This document shows, piece by piece, positions 1-6,343 of a stretch of 44,950 nt of DNA. Source of the stretch: an uncultured Lachnospiraceae bacterium (GTDB lineage Bacteria; Bacillota; Clostridia; Lachnospirales; Lachnospiraceae). Below the pieces are notes generated by a model that ran no database searches, was not told the DNA's origin, and saw only the letters and a program-made list of their open reading frames with translations. A program made the translations under genes and the position numbers. How positions within the stretch are numbered: position 1 is the stretch's first letter; every line of letters begins with the position of its first letter. The DNA lies in NCBI GenBank assembly GCA_947626965.1, contig CANQUH010000011.1, positions 1 through 44,950 on the forward strand. Reading direction: 5' to 3'.

Positions 1-150
1 CATCTGGATGAGAATGGGAAGATCAACTATAACACCTTGAAGCCGGTACTGTTTGAGTTTCCGACTTATCACTACTTAAGAACCGGAGATGTTATCTGCA
101 AATGCCTTTCGCTGAAAGGAAAACAGTCGAAGGAGGCGATGGAAAAATGA
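1..150 (+). CDS. 3' end of a gene, possibly a flavin reductase-like protein (partial)
   Basis: Only the last 49 codons are in the window, ending at the TGA at 148-150. The visible tail reads HLDENGKINY, then LKPVLFEFPTYHYLRTGD, then a basic end. I associate this kind of tail with the C-terminal end of clostridial flavin reductase-like (FMN-binding split-barrel) proteins, where a LDxxGxxxxxxLxP segment precedes YLRxGxxI. The assignment is by resemblance only. The stop overlaps the ATG of the next short reading frame (ATGA), which suggests translational coupling with the genes downstream. Confidence 0.45.
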   Translation, partial: HLDENGKINYNTLKPVLFEFPTYHYLRTGDVICKCLSLKGKQSKEAMEK

Positions 151-227
151 AACGAACTATATTTGCCATGCTCATGATTTTTGCTCTGCTGGAGACAACG
201 TATCGTCTGGAGAGCATCGATGAGTGA
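147..227 (+). CDS. Short signal-peptide-like reading frame (26 aa)
   Basis: This frame starts at an ATG that overlaps the previous stop and has an AAGGAGG site at 129-135, 11 nt upstream. The peptide begins MKRTIFAMLMIFALLE, a basic start followed by a hydrophobic stretch like an export signal, and stops after 26 residues. Its stop lies 3 nt inside the start of the permease gene, so translation may pass from one to the other. It could be a coupling peptide or the remnant of a secreted protein whose body has been lost. One candidate for the missing body is the DUF362 protein downstream, which itself lacks a front end. Confidence 0.35.
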   Translation: MKRTIFAMLMIFALLETTYRLESIDE

Positions 228-1122
228 CATACTGCAGCGGGAGGCAATTTACTTCTGGTATTATTTCAGCGTACAGCTCAGACAGATTTTTGGATATTGG
301 GTACTGGGAATGCTGATTGGTTCTTTTATCTCCGTATTCATGAAGGACTATATCCATGATCTGTTTCGTTCTATCCGCTCAAAGAAGCTGGGGGCGTTCG
401 GCATAGTGATTGCCAGCGCCCTTGGAATTGCCTCGCCCCTGTGTATGTACGGAACGATCCCGATTGCCGCGTCTTTCTCAAAAAGCGGGATGAGCGACGA
501 CTGGCTGGCGGCTTTCATGATGTCGTCGATCCTTCTCAATCCGCAGCTTATTATTTACAGCGCGGCGCTTGGAATCATAGCCCTGCTGGTGCGGATCGTG
601 GCCTGTTTCCTGTGCGGGGTCACAGTGGGAGTGCTGATAAGAATATTCTATAAAGGAAGACCCTTCTTCAACTTCGACGGTTTTGACGAACCGAAGAGCC
701 GCGATACAGACCCGAATATCCTGCTCCGTTTTTTGAAAAACCTGGGAAGAAATGTGAAAGCGACCGGCCTCTGGTTCCTGATCGGAATTGCGCTTTCCGC
801 TCTCTTTCAAAGGTATGTGCCGGCGGAGGCAATGACGGCGCTGTTTGGCGGGAACGAGGCGTTTGGCGTCTTTATGGCAGCTACGATCGGAGTACCGCTT
901 TATATGTGCGGCGGCGGTACGATACCGCTTTTGCAGATGTGGCTTTATGAAGGCATGAGCATGGGAAGCGCGGCGTCCTTCATGCTGACCGGACCTGCCA
1001 CAAAGATCACAAATCTCGGCGCGCTGAAGATTGTGCTGGGAATCAGAAGATTTCTGCTGTACCTGCTGTTTATCATGGTGTTTTCCTTTGTAACCGGAAT
1101 CGTCGTGAACATCATCGTATAA
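220..1122 (+). CDS. ArsP/DUF318-type permease
   Basis: This is a 300-residue integral membrane protein of the predicted permease family (ArsP_1, formerly DUF318). Members have been linked to efflux of organoarsenicals or other small compounds, but the substrate here is unknown. The family's paired halves are visible: an SPLCMYGTIPIAASF segment followed by MSSILLNPQL in the first half, and VPLYMCGGGTIPLLQ followed by MLTGPATKITN in the second, each near hydrophobic helices. The ATG at 220 is preferred over an in-frame TTG farther upstream because GGAGA at 209-213 sits 6 nt before it. The start overlaps the end of the 26-codon frame. The next gene follows in the same direction after 36 nt. Confidence 0.8.
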   Translation: MSDILQREAIYFWYYFSVQLRQIFGYWVLGMLIGSFISVFMKDYIHDLFRSIRSKKLGAFGIVIASALGIASPLCMYGTIPIAASFSKSGMSDDWLAAFMMSSILLNPQLIIYSAALGIIALLVRIVACFLCGVTVGVLIRIFYKGRPFFNFDGFDEPKSRDTDPNILLRFLKNLGRNVKATGLWFLIGIALSALFQRYVPAEAMTALFGGNEAFGVFMAATIGVPLYMCGGGTIPLLQMWLYEGMSMGSAASFMLTGPATKITNLGALKIVLGIRRFLLYLLFIMVFSFVTGIVVNIIV

Positions 1123-1158
1123 TTGCAGAACAACGAATAAAAAGGCAAGGAGCTTCCT

Positions 1159-2205
1159 GTGAAGAACGGCAGCCGGCTTTCGGAGAATCTTGTCGGTTCT
1201 CATTTTAAGAACTATGATTCCTATATTGTACTATCCCACTTCAAGGGACACGCGATGGCGGGCTTTGGCGGAGCGATCAAAAATATTTCCATCGGTCTTG
1301 GCTCGAAAGAAGGGAAATGCCTCATCCATACGGGCGGCAGGAGCCATACCAATCCCTGGGGCGGAAATCAGACTGCTTTTACAGAGTCGATGGCGGAAGC
1401 AGGAAAATCCGTATCCGATTATCTGGGGAATGGAAAGCGGATCGTCTACGTGAACGTTTTGAATAATATTTCAATTGACTGTGACTGCGACGGAAATCCT
1501 GCCAAGCCGGATATCCATGATATCGGGATTCTGGCATCGACGGATCCGGTTGCCATTGATCAGGCTTCTATTGACCTGTGCTTTGCGGCAAAGGAGAGCG
1601 GGTCGCTGCAGAGGCGGGTCAGCCAGCAAAAAGGACTCCATACGCTGGAGCACGCACAGGAAATTGGATTGGGGAGTCGTACATATAATCTGAAAAATAT
1701 TACGGAAAATTCCGAAGAAACAGAAAAGCCAAAAGAGACGGAAAAACCCAAAGAAACAGAAAAACCAAAAGAGACAGAGGCAGGGACAAATCCTCCAAAA
1801 GAGAAGGATCCGGAAACCATACCGGATCCAAAGCCAGCGCAGCCCTCGCCATCTGCAGCCGAAAAAAAGGCTGAGCAGGATGCGAAAAAGGCAATGGCAG
1901 GGGTAAAAATTGCAAAGTTCAAGGCAGAGAGTACGGGAAAAAGAAGGATCAGTGTATCCTGGAAAAAAGAATCAAAAGCAAAAGGATATCAAGTGCAGAT
2001 TTCCACTGCCGGAAGTTTCAAGGACAGCTCGATCATTTTCAGAAGATTCCTGGCGAAAAATTCACTGGATATCTCGAAGGGTAAGCTGAAAAGAGGAAAG
2101 ACGTACTATGTGAGGGTACGGGCCTATACTACATATAAGAAAAACGGCAGAACAGTCAGAGCTTACAGTGCGTGGAACACGGGATCCGGAAAGGTAAGGT
2201 TATAA
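1159..2205 (+). CDS. DUF362 C-terminal region with FnIII-like tail, N-terminally truncated
   Basis: Residues 1 to about 175 match the second half of DUF362 proteins (often called Fe-S centre proteins): VGSHFKNYDS, LSHFKGHAMAGFGGAIKN, and the late ILASTDPVAIDQASIDL segment are all visible. The usual first 100 or more residues are absent. A linker of repeated KPKETE units (about residues 185-205) and a PDPKPAQPSP stretch follow. The last 90 residues resemble a fibronectin type III domain (KRRISVSWKKESKAKGYQVQ, then YYVRVRAYTT). The GTG start has AAGGAG at 1147-1152, 6 nt upstream. The linker and FnIII domain suggest an exported ancestor, but this copy has no signal peptide, so it is probably a 5'-deleted remnant that may still be translated. 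No cysteine cluster is visible in what remains. Confidence 0.65.
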   Translation: MKNGSRLSENLVGSHFKNYDSYIVLSHFKGHAMAGFGGAIKNISIGLGSKEGKCLIHTGGRSHTNPWGGNQTAFTESMAEAGKSVSDYLGNGKRIVYVNVLNNISIDCDCDGNPAKPDIHDIGILASTDPVAIDQASIDLCFAAKESGSLQRRVSQQKGLHTLEHAQEIGLGSRTYNLKNITENSEETEKPKETEKPKETEKPKETEAGTNPPKEKDPETIPDPKPAQPSPSAAEKKAEQDAKKAMAGVKIAKFKAESTGKRRISVSWKKESKAKGYQVQISTAGSFKDSSIIFRRFLAKNSLDISKGKLKRGKTYYVRVRAYTTYKKNGRTVRAYSAWNTGSGKVRL

Positions 2206-2209
2206 AAAT

Positions 2210-2749
2210 ATGTTGATTGTTGTATTAGAAGGAAGTCCGAACAAAAAAGGTTCCTCCAATCTGCTGGCGGAGCAGTTCATTCAGGGAGCGACGGAAGCCG
2301 GTCACAGCGTACAGGTGATCGATGCTGCCCACGCAAACATCCATCCCTGTACCGGCTGTATCCATTGCGGGTATGAAGGCCCCTGCGTCCAAAAAGATGA
2401 TGTGAATGAAATCAGGCAGAAAATACTGGATGCGGACATGATGGTGTTTGTGACGCCGTTGTACTATTACGGAATGAGCGCCCAGCTTAAAACGCTGATC
2501 GACCGTTTCTGCGCGTTCAACAGCAGTATCCAGAGAAAGCATATGAAGTCTGCGCTCCTGGCTGTGGCCTGGAATAATGACACGTGGACCTTTGAGTCTC
2601 TGGAATCGCACTATCATACGCTTGTGCGGTATCTGAACTTGAAGGATCAGGGTATGGTGCTGGGAAAGGGCTGCGGCACGCCGTCCATGACGCAGCATTC
2701 CAGGTATCCGCAGCAGGCTTATGAGCTGGGGAAAAAGCTGAAGGCTTAG
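2210..2749 (+). CDS. Flavodoxin-fold NADPH-dependent FMN reductase family protein
   Basis: This 179-residue protein has the flavin-binding front end of the NADPH-dependent FMN reductase / iron-sulfur flavoprotein group. It starts with a beta strand and the loop EGSPNKKGSSNLL that holds the FMN phosphate, and then has CTGCIHC at about residues 44-50. PLYYYGMSAQLKTLIDR around residue 85 is the typical second flavin contact. The cysteines could ligate a cluster, but the full Cx2Cx2Cx4-7C pattern is not clear. It starts 5 nt after the DUF362 stop, so the two are probably co-transcribed. The substrate is unknown. The gene ends before a hairpin at 2781-2843. Confidence 0.8.
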   Translation: MLIVVLEGSPNKKGSSNLLAEQFIQGATEAGHSVQVIDAAHANIHPCTGCIHCGYEGPCVQKDDVNEIRQKILDADMMVFVTPLYYYGMSAQLKTLIDRFCAFNSSIQRKHMKSALLAVAWNNDTWTFESLESHYHTLVRYLNLKDQGMVLGKGCGTPSMTQHSRYPQQAYELGKKLKA

Positions 2750-2780
2750 TATCAGACTCATACAGAAAAATCCAGTCTTA

Positions 2781-2843
2781 AAAGACAGGAGAGGGTCGAA
2801 ATTCTCCCATAAAATCAGGAAATTTCGAATTTCTCCTGTCTTT
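2781..2843 (+). terminator. Long hairpin, probable terminator
   Basis: A perfect 12-bp inverted repeat (AAAGACAGGAGA at 2781-2792 and TCTCCTGTCTTT at 2832-2843) encloses a second 8-bp pair (TCGAAATT at 2796-2803 and AATTTCGA at 2821-2828). It lies 31 nt after the flavodoxin-like gene. The T run that follows is weak (GGTTTTAAAA), so termination on the + strand is likely but not certain. Confidence 0.5.
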
Positions 2844-2903
2844 CAGGTTTTAAAAATAGGATAGAACAGACAAATGAAAAAAGTAATCAGTTTATAATTT
2901 AAA

Positions 2904-2932
2904 TTGAAATTCCTGCTTAAGTATGTTACTAT
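2904..2932 (+). promoter_or_regulatory. Sigma-A-type promoter of the small peptide locus
   Basis: TTGAAA at 2904-2909 and TACTAT at 2927-2932 are separated by 17 nt. A transcript from here would begin near 2939 and carry a leader of about 155 nt before the small reading frame at 3095. Confidence 0.55.
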
Positions 2933-3005
2933 CAATCTGAGACTGTCAGGATGGTAGGCGGTTAGCCCTCTCCGGAGGGAATGTGTTTTACACTCCGTTT
3001 CGGTC

Positions 3006-3040
3006 GGCGCAGAACTTGCGTCCACCGGACGTAGTGCGCC
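3006..3040 (+). other. Stable hairpin in the 5' leader of the small peptide mRNA
   Basis: GGCGCA at 3006-3011 pairs with TGCGCC at 3035-3040, and inside it CGTCC at 3019-3023 pairs with GGACG at 3027-3031 around a 3-nt loop. A long structured leader is a common feature of type I toxin mRNAs. Confidence 0.5.
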
Positions 3041-3094
3041 CCTCCGTTTACATAGAAACCCGCAAGGGAATCTGAGAAAGGAGGGCTGAGCCAT

Positions 3095-3193
3095 ATGGAT
3101 ATTTGTGAACTGATTGCAGTGTTGAGTTTTGGCTTGACCTGCTTCGGAATAGGATACTCTCTTGGTAAAGATAGCAGCAAGACACAAAAATAG
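3095..3193 (+). CDS. Small hydrophobic peptide, type I toxin-like (32 aa)
   Basis: The 32-residue peptide starts MDICELIAVLSFGLTCFGIG and ends with the polar tail SLGKDSSKTQK. It has an acidic N-terminus, one membrane-spanning stretch (about residues 6-24) and a lysine-rich end, like the holin-like or Fst/TxpA-like toxins of Firmicutes. An AAGGAGG site at 3078-3084 lies 10 nt before the ATG. The stop codon is inside the first arm of a perfect hairpin terminator. The strong promoter, long structured leader and bounding inverted repeats also fit a type I toxin-antitoxin locus. I could not identify the antitoxin RNA with certainty. The function is inferred from layout and peptide type. Confidence 0.6.
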   Translation: MDICELIAVLSFGLTCFGIGYSLGKDSSKTQK

Positions 3194-3226
3194 CCGCCCC
3201 AGTCTCGCAAACTAAGCGGCTATTTT
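3187..3226 (+). terminator. Intrinsic terminator overlapping the small ORF stop
   Basis: AAAATAGCCGC at 3187-3197 and GCGGCTATTTT at 3216-3226 form a perfect 11-bp stem with an 18-nt loop. The arms start in A and end in T runs, so the hairpin can terminate on either strand. The TAG stop of the small peptide is inside the first arm. Confidence 0.75.
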
Positions 3227-3272
3227 GTCGAATATGTTTCGGGCTAACCGTCTATCGGCAGTTTCTATGGGG

Positions 3273-3299
3273 CACCTGTTATTAGCAGGTGTCCTTTTC
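3273..3299. terminator. Second hairpin, possible terminator of an opposing or associated RNA
   Basis: CACCTG at 3273-3278 pairs with CAGGTG at 3286-3291 and is followed by TCCTTTTCT. It lies just outside the right inverted repeat of the small-peptide locus and could end a short RNA made from that side. Confidence 0.35.
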
Positions 3300-3376
3300 T
3301 GTGTCTAATATATCATAACTGTCTGAGGGGTTCAAGTATTTTTCTTGTTTTCAAAAGAGTGAAATCCGTAGAATGG

Positions 3377-3478
3377 GCGTCTGTTGTTTTTGGGTGGAAA
3401 CGGAAGAGGCCGATGAATACAGCGACAAGAAAATTCATAAAGCACTCAAAATGCCTGTTAAGCATGGATGAGACATAA
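3377..3478 (+). pseudogene. Relic of a LysR regulator 3' end
   Basis: Read in the right frame this stretch encodes SVVFGWKRKRPMNTATRKFI, then KHSKCLLSMDET and a stop. It closely matches the last 30 or so residues of the LysR protein that ends at 7942 (SVVFAWKREQPMSAAARKFI, then EHSKCLLGMEKI). Nothing upstream of about 3377 matches a LysR gene. The similarity continues past the stop into the promoter and inverted repeat, so a whole 3'-end-plus-promoter module was duplicated and one copy has decayed. Confidence 0.8.
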
Positions 3479-3489
3479 AAACAAAGTAT

Positions 3490-3518
3490 TTGATATGAAA
3501 CAGCAGCCTGAATATAAT
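3490..3518 (+). promoter_or_regulatory. Near-consensus promoter (relic copy)
   Basis: TTGATA at 3490-3495 and TATAAT at 3513-3518 are 17 nt apart. The same promoter with the same -35, spacing and -10 occurs at 7954-7982. Here it now drives only an esterase fragment, though it could read through to the fusion gene at 3810. Confidence 0.7.
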
Positions 3519-3565
3519 GTAAGTGCAGATGTACAGTGAAGGATGCGTGAATCTGCACTTACATT
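3516..3565. promoter_or_regulatory. Perfect 15-bp inverted repeat overlapping the -10 box
   Basis: AATGTAAGTGCAGAT at 3516-3530 and ATCTGCACTTACATT at 3551-3565 are exact reverse complements around a 20-nt centre. The left arm overlaps the TATAAT box. A homologous repeat with one mismatch lies at 7980-8029. It could be an operator for the LysR-type regulator or a leader RNA hairpin. Confidence 0.6.
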
Positions 3566-3632
3566 TTTCTGGGAAATCGAAATATGTATCCGGAATCATA
3601 TTCTTTCGATAGAGTCTGCTCCGTCTCCATAT

Positions 3633-3740
3633 CTGACACTTTATCTGCTTTACGGTCTGACGGACAACAACAGCGCATGGCTGCAAAACATCCGCATCCA
3701 TATGTGGGCAGAGGAAATGGAGCTCGCGGGCGAGTTTTAA
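3633..3740 (+). pseudogene. Fragment of an alpha/beta-hydrolase fold esterase
   Basis: The encoded segment TLYLLYGLTDNNSAWLQN matches the early core strand and oxyanion region of putative esterases (esterase D-like), which usually read TLYLLHGLxDxxxxW. The fragment runs on through HMWAEEMEL and stops at 3740, about 35 residues in; a complete enzyme has 250 or more. The usual His of the LHG motif is Tyr here. It sits directly behind the relic promoter, where the intact paralogous module has its MBL-fold gene. Confidence 0.6.
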
Positions 3741-3809
3741 ACAAAATAGGAAGAAATAAGTTGTAAAGTGGATGAAAAGTATAATTTAGAAGGTATGAGG
3801 TGAATGATC

Positions 3810-6071
3810 ATGAAAAACAGACATAACATAAAACGGATCGTAGATTTTGCCATGATTATTCTTCTGCCGGTTTTGATGGCAGAAATACTGGTCGGACAGG
3901 AAATACACGAATATATCGGCGCCGTTATGCTGGTGTTGTTCCTTGTTCATCATTTACTGAACCTGGGCTGGTGGAGAAGTTTTTACAAAGGGAAATACAC
4001 CCCGAACCGTGCTTTTGGCACGGCGCTTGATTTGCTTCTTCTGCTGGATATGGCGGCGCAGGGTGTCAGCGGAATTATGATGTCCGATTTTGTTTTCCGT
4101 TTTCTTAATCTTCGCGGCGGAATGGTATTTGCAAGACCGCTTCACCTGCTTGCTTCCCATTGGGGATTAATTTTCATGTCGGCGCACCTTGGAATGCACA
4201 TGGAGCAGTTCTTTGGAATGGGAAGAAAACTGTTTGGCCTTTCTGAAAAGAACGCGGCAAGGACGTGGGTTCTCCGTATCATTGCTGCTGTCCTGTCTGT
4301 GTATGGAATCTATGCTTTTTTCACCCAGCGCATGACGGATTATCTGTTCCTGCGGACAAATTTTGTAATGTTTGACGAGACAAAAGCGGCAGTTATTTAT
4401 TTTGCTGAGACTGCTGCCATGATTGTTTTGTTTGCGGCAGCGGCGCATTACATAAACAAGATGCTCCGCAGAATTGGCAGGAAATCCGAGAGGAAGCAGC
4501 CAGACGGACGCAGCTGGAAAGCTCTGGCTTTTATTGTTCCGGTGGCTGTCTGTATTTTTGCCGCGGCAGAAGTGAATTTCTCCCTGCAAAATGAGCTGTG
4601 GGAAGGCAGTCCGGCAGAGATGGCAGAAGGAAATATCGGTGCGGAAGAAAATGTGACGGATTCTTCGGAGCAGATCGCAAGAGAAGATTCCAGTGAAAAA
4701 GAACTCATGTCTGATCTTGGTGAATCCAGTGAGTCTACTCCGCTGTCTGAGGCAGCAGAGGACGGCTTCGTGCTTATCAAGGGCGGCAGTTTTGCGATGG
4801 GCAGCCCGGAGGACGAACCGTGGCGCTCAGCGGACGAGACGCAGCATACCGTGACAGTCAGCGATTTTTATATCAGTCCCTACGAGGTCAGACAGAGCGA
4901 ATATATGGCGGCAATGGGCAGTAATCCTTCCAGCTTCAGCGGGGACGATGATCTGCCGGTGGAGAATGTGTCGTGGCTGGATGCCATCGCGTTCTGCAAT
5001 GCGCTCAGTGAAAAAGAAAGCCTCACGCCTGTTTACGGCATTGACGGCGAAACCGTGACATGGGACAGGAGCGCAAACGGCTACCGCCTGCCTACCGAGG
5101 CGGAGTGGGAATATGCCTGCCGTGCCGGAACGACAACTCCTTTCAATACCGAAAATTCTATAAGTCCGGAGGAATCCAATTACTACGGCCACTATCCATA
5201 CGAGATCGAGAACAACTATTTTTCGCAGGGGAATCTCACAACGAAGCCCGGCGAGTACCGGCAGACGACGGTTGCCGTGGACAGTTTCTCGCCCAATGCG
5301 TGGGGACTTTATAATATGCATGGCAATGTCAGCGAGTGGGTATGGGACTACTACGGCGAATATGATAAAGCGGATGAAGCGGATCCTGCCGGCCCGGAAA
5401 CGGGGACGAGGCGTGTCTACCGCGGCGGCGGCTGGAATGATTTTGCCAAAAACATGCGCTCGGCCTACCGCGCCACTTTGCCGGAGGACAAGGGCAGCTT
5501 CAATCTCGGCATCCGGCTTGTACGTAATGCTGTAAACGGCACAGGGAACATTGTCAGCGCTCAGGCGGGCAAAGAGGCCGGAGATGGAGGCAAAGTGCTG
5601 ATTGCGTTCTTCTCATGGGGCGGCAACACAAAAGGCATCGCGGAGGAAATCCAGTCTCAAACCGGCGCAGACCTCTTTGAGATTGAGCTTGTGACACCCT
5701 ATTCGACCGACTACAACACTGTGCTTGATCAGGCTCAGCACGATCAGAATATTCAGGCGCGGCCGGAAATTGCCGTTCATGTGGAAGATATGGATCAGTA
5801 CGATACAATCCTTCTGGGTTACCCGAACTGGTGGGCATCTATTCCCATGCCGATCGCGTCCTTCCTGGAAGAATACGATTTTTCGGGCAAAACGATCATT
5901 CCGTTCTGCTCCCACGGCGGCGGGCGTTTCGGGCAGAGCCTTACGGCGATCACAAAGCTGGCTCCCGATGCGGTCATGGGTGAGCCGCTGTCTGTTCACT
6001 ACTCAGGCGGCAGCAGTCTGCCGGATGATATAGCCGCATGGCTGGAAATCAATAACATTCCTGTCAAGTGA
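3810..6071 (+). CDS. Triple fusion: DUF4405-like membrane domain, FGE-like domain, flavodoxin
   Basis: This 753-residue protein joins three modules. Residues 1-258 are a membrane domain with about six helices and paired histidines (LFLVHHLLNLGWW, HLLASHW, SAHLGMHMEQFF), as in DUF4405 proteins, which may bind haem. After an acidic linker, residues 315-575 are a formylglycine-generating enzyme-like (SUMF1/FGE-sulfatase) domain: GGSFAMGSPEDE, PVENVSWLDAIAFCN, RLPTEAEWEYACRAGT, NMHGNVSEWVWD and RGGGWNDF. The two cysteines used by true formylglycine generators after the GG motif are absent, so sulfatase activation is unlikely. Residues 595-753 are a flavodoxin with the FMN-phosphate loop FFSWGGNTKG. 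The ATG at 3810 is preferred over the one at 3804 because GAGGTG at 3796-3801 is 8 nt from it. The combination suggests membrane electron transfer, but the role is unknown. Confidence 0.8.
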   Translation: MKNRHNIKRIVDFAMIILLPVLMAEILVGQEIHEYIGAVMLVLFLVHHLLNLGWWRSFYKGKYTPNRAFGTALDLLLLLDMAAQGVSGIMMSDFVFRFLNLRGGMVFARPLHLLASHWGLIFMSAHLGMHMEQFFGMGRKLFGLSEKNAARTWVLRIIAAVLSVYGIYAFFTQRMTDYLFLRTNFVMFDETKAAVIYFAETAAMIVLFAAAAHYINKMLRRIGRKSERKQPDGRSWKALAFIVPVAVCIFAAAEVNFSLQNELWEGSPAEMAEGNIGAEENVTDSSEQIAREDSSEKELMSDLGESSESTPLSEAAEDGFVLIKGGSFAMGSPEDEPWRSADETQHTVTVSDFYISPYEVRQSEYMAAMGSNPSSFSGDDDLPVENVSWLDAIAFCNALSEKESLTPVYGIDGETVTWDRSANGYRLPTEAEWEYACRAGTTTPFNTENSISPEESNYYGHYPYEIENNYFSQGNLTTKPGEYRQTTVAVDSFSPNAWGLYNMHGNVSEWVWDYYGEYDKADEADPAGPETGTRRVYRGGGWNDFAKNMRSAYRATLPEDKGSFNLGIRLVRNAVNGTGNIVSAQAGKEAGDGGKVLIAFFSWGGNTKGIAEEIQSQTGADLFEIELVTPYSTDYNTVLDQAQHDQNIQARPEIAVHVEDMDQYDTILLGYPNWWASIPMPIASFLEEYDFSGKTIIPFCSHGGGRFGQSLTAITKLAPDAVMGEPLSVHYSGGSSLPDDIAAWLEINNIPVK

Positions 6072-6145
6072 TTGTTCACACCTCCACTGAATTCGAGGTG
6101 ATTTCCGCACATTTTGTGCAAAAATCCCGAGGTCTGAGACGCGAA

Positions 6146-6163
6146 ATGCTGCGAAAGCAGCAT
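6146..6163 (+). terminator. GAAA-loop hairpin after the fusion gene
   Basis: ATGCTGC at 6146-6152 and GCAGCAT at 6157-6163 form a 7-bp stem closed by a GAAA tetraloop, 75 nt past the stop of the fusion gene and followed by a short TCTTTC. It may be a weak terminator between the fusion gene and the TetR promoter. Confidence 0.4.
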
Positions 6164-6200
6164 TCTTTCAGAAGGGCTTTTCCACTGTACTGAAAAGATA

Positions 6201-6229
6201 TTGACACATTGTCAGAACAGTGCTATAGT
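6201..6229 (+). promoter_or_regulatory. Promoter of the TetR-family gene
   Basis: A perfect TTGACA at 6201-6206 and TATAGT at 6224-6229 with a 17-nt spacer. Transcription would start near 6236. Two copies of a 13-bp palindrome lie across it, so the gene is probably autoregulated. Confidence 0.8.
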
Positions 6230-6250
6230 GGATATGCTGACATAATGTCA
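6202..6250. promoter_or_regulatory. Twin TetR-type operators
   Basis: TGACA-N3-TGTCA occurs twice: at 6202-6214, overlapping the -35 box, and at 6238-6250, just after the start point. The second copy extends to a 15-bp palindrome (CTGACAT A ATGTCAG, 6237-6251). The centres are 36 bp apart. This is the expected arrangement for repression by a dimeric TetR protein encoded just downstream. Confidence 0.7.
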
Positions 6251-6343
6251 GATTCAAGATTCGCCTGTGCATCCCATGGGATCATAAAGAAGAATGTTAC
6301 ATTGATTCTTCCCCAAAATGCCGGAAAATAAGGAGGAAACCAA

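Larger units (their letters stand above)
2955..3254. repeat. Terminal inverted repeats bounding the small-peptide locus
   Basis: TAGGCGGTTAGCCC at 2955-2968 is the reverse complement of GGGCTAACCGTCTA at 3241-3254 with a single mismatch (13/14). The pair encloses a leader hairpin, the small ORF and its terminator, a unit of 300 bp. A matched pair like this could let sense and antisense transcripts pair at their ends, or could mark the limits of a small mobile cassette. Confidence 0.6.

Noticed and set aside
3543-3740. 65-residue frame as an intact gene
   Set aside because: Only the part from about 3633 matches a known family (esterase), and it stops after the first core motif.
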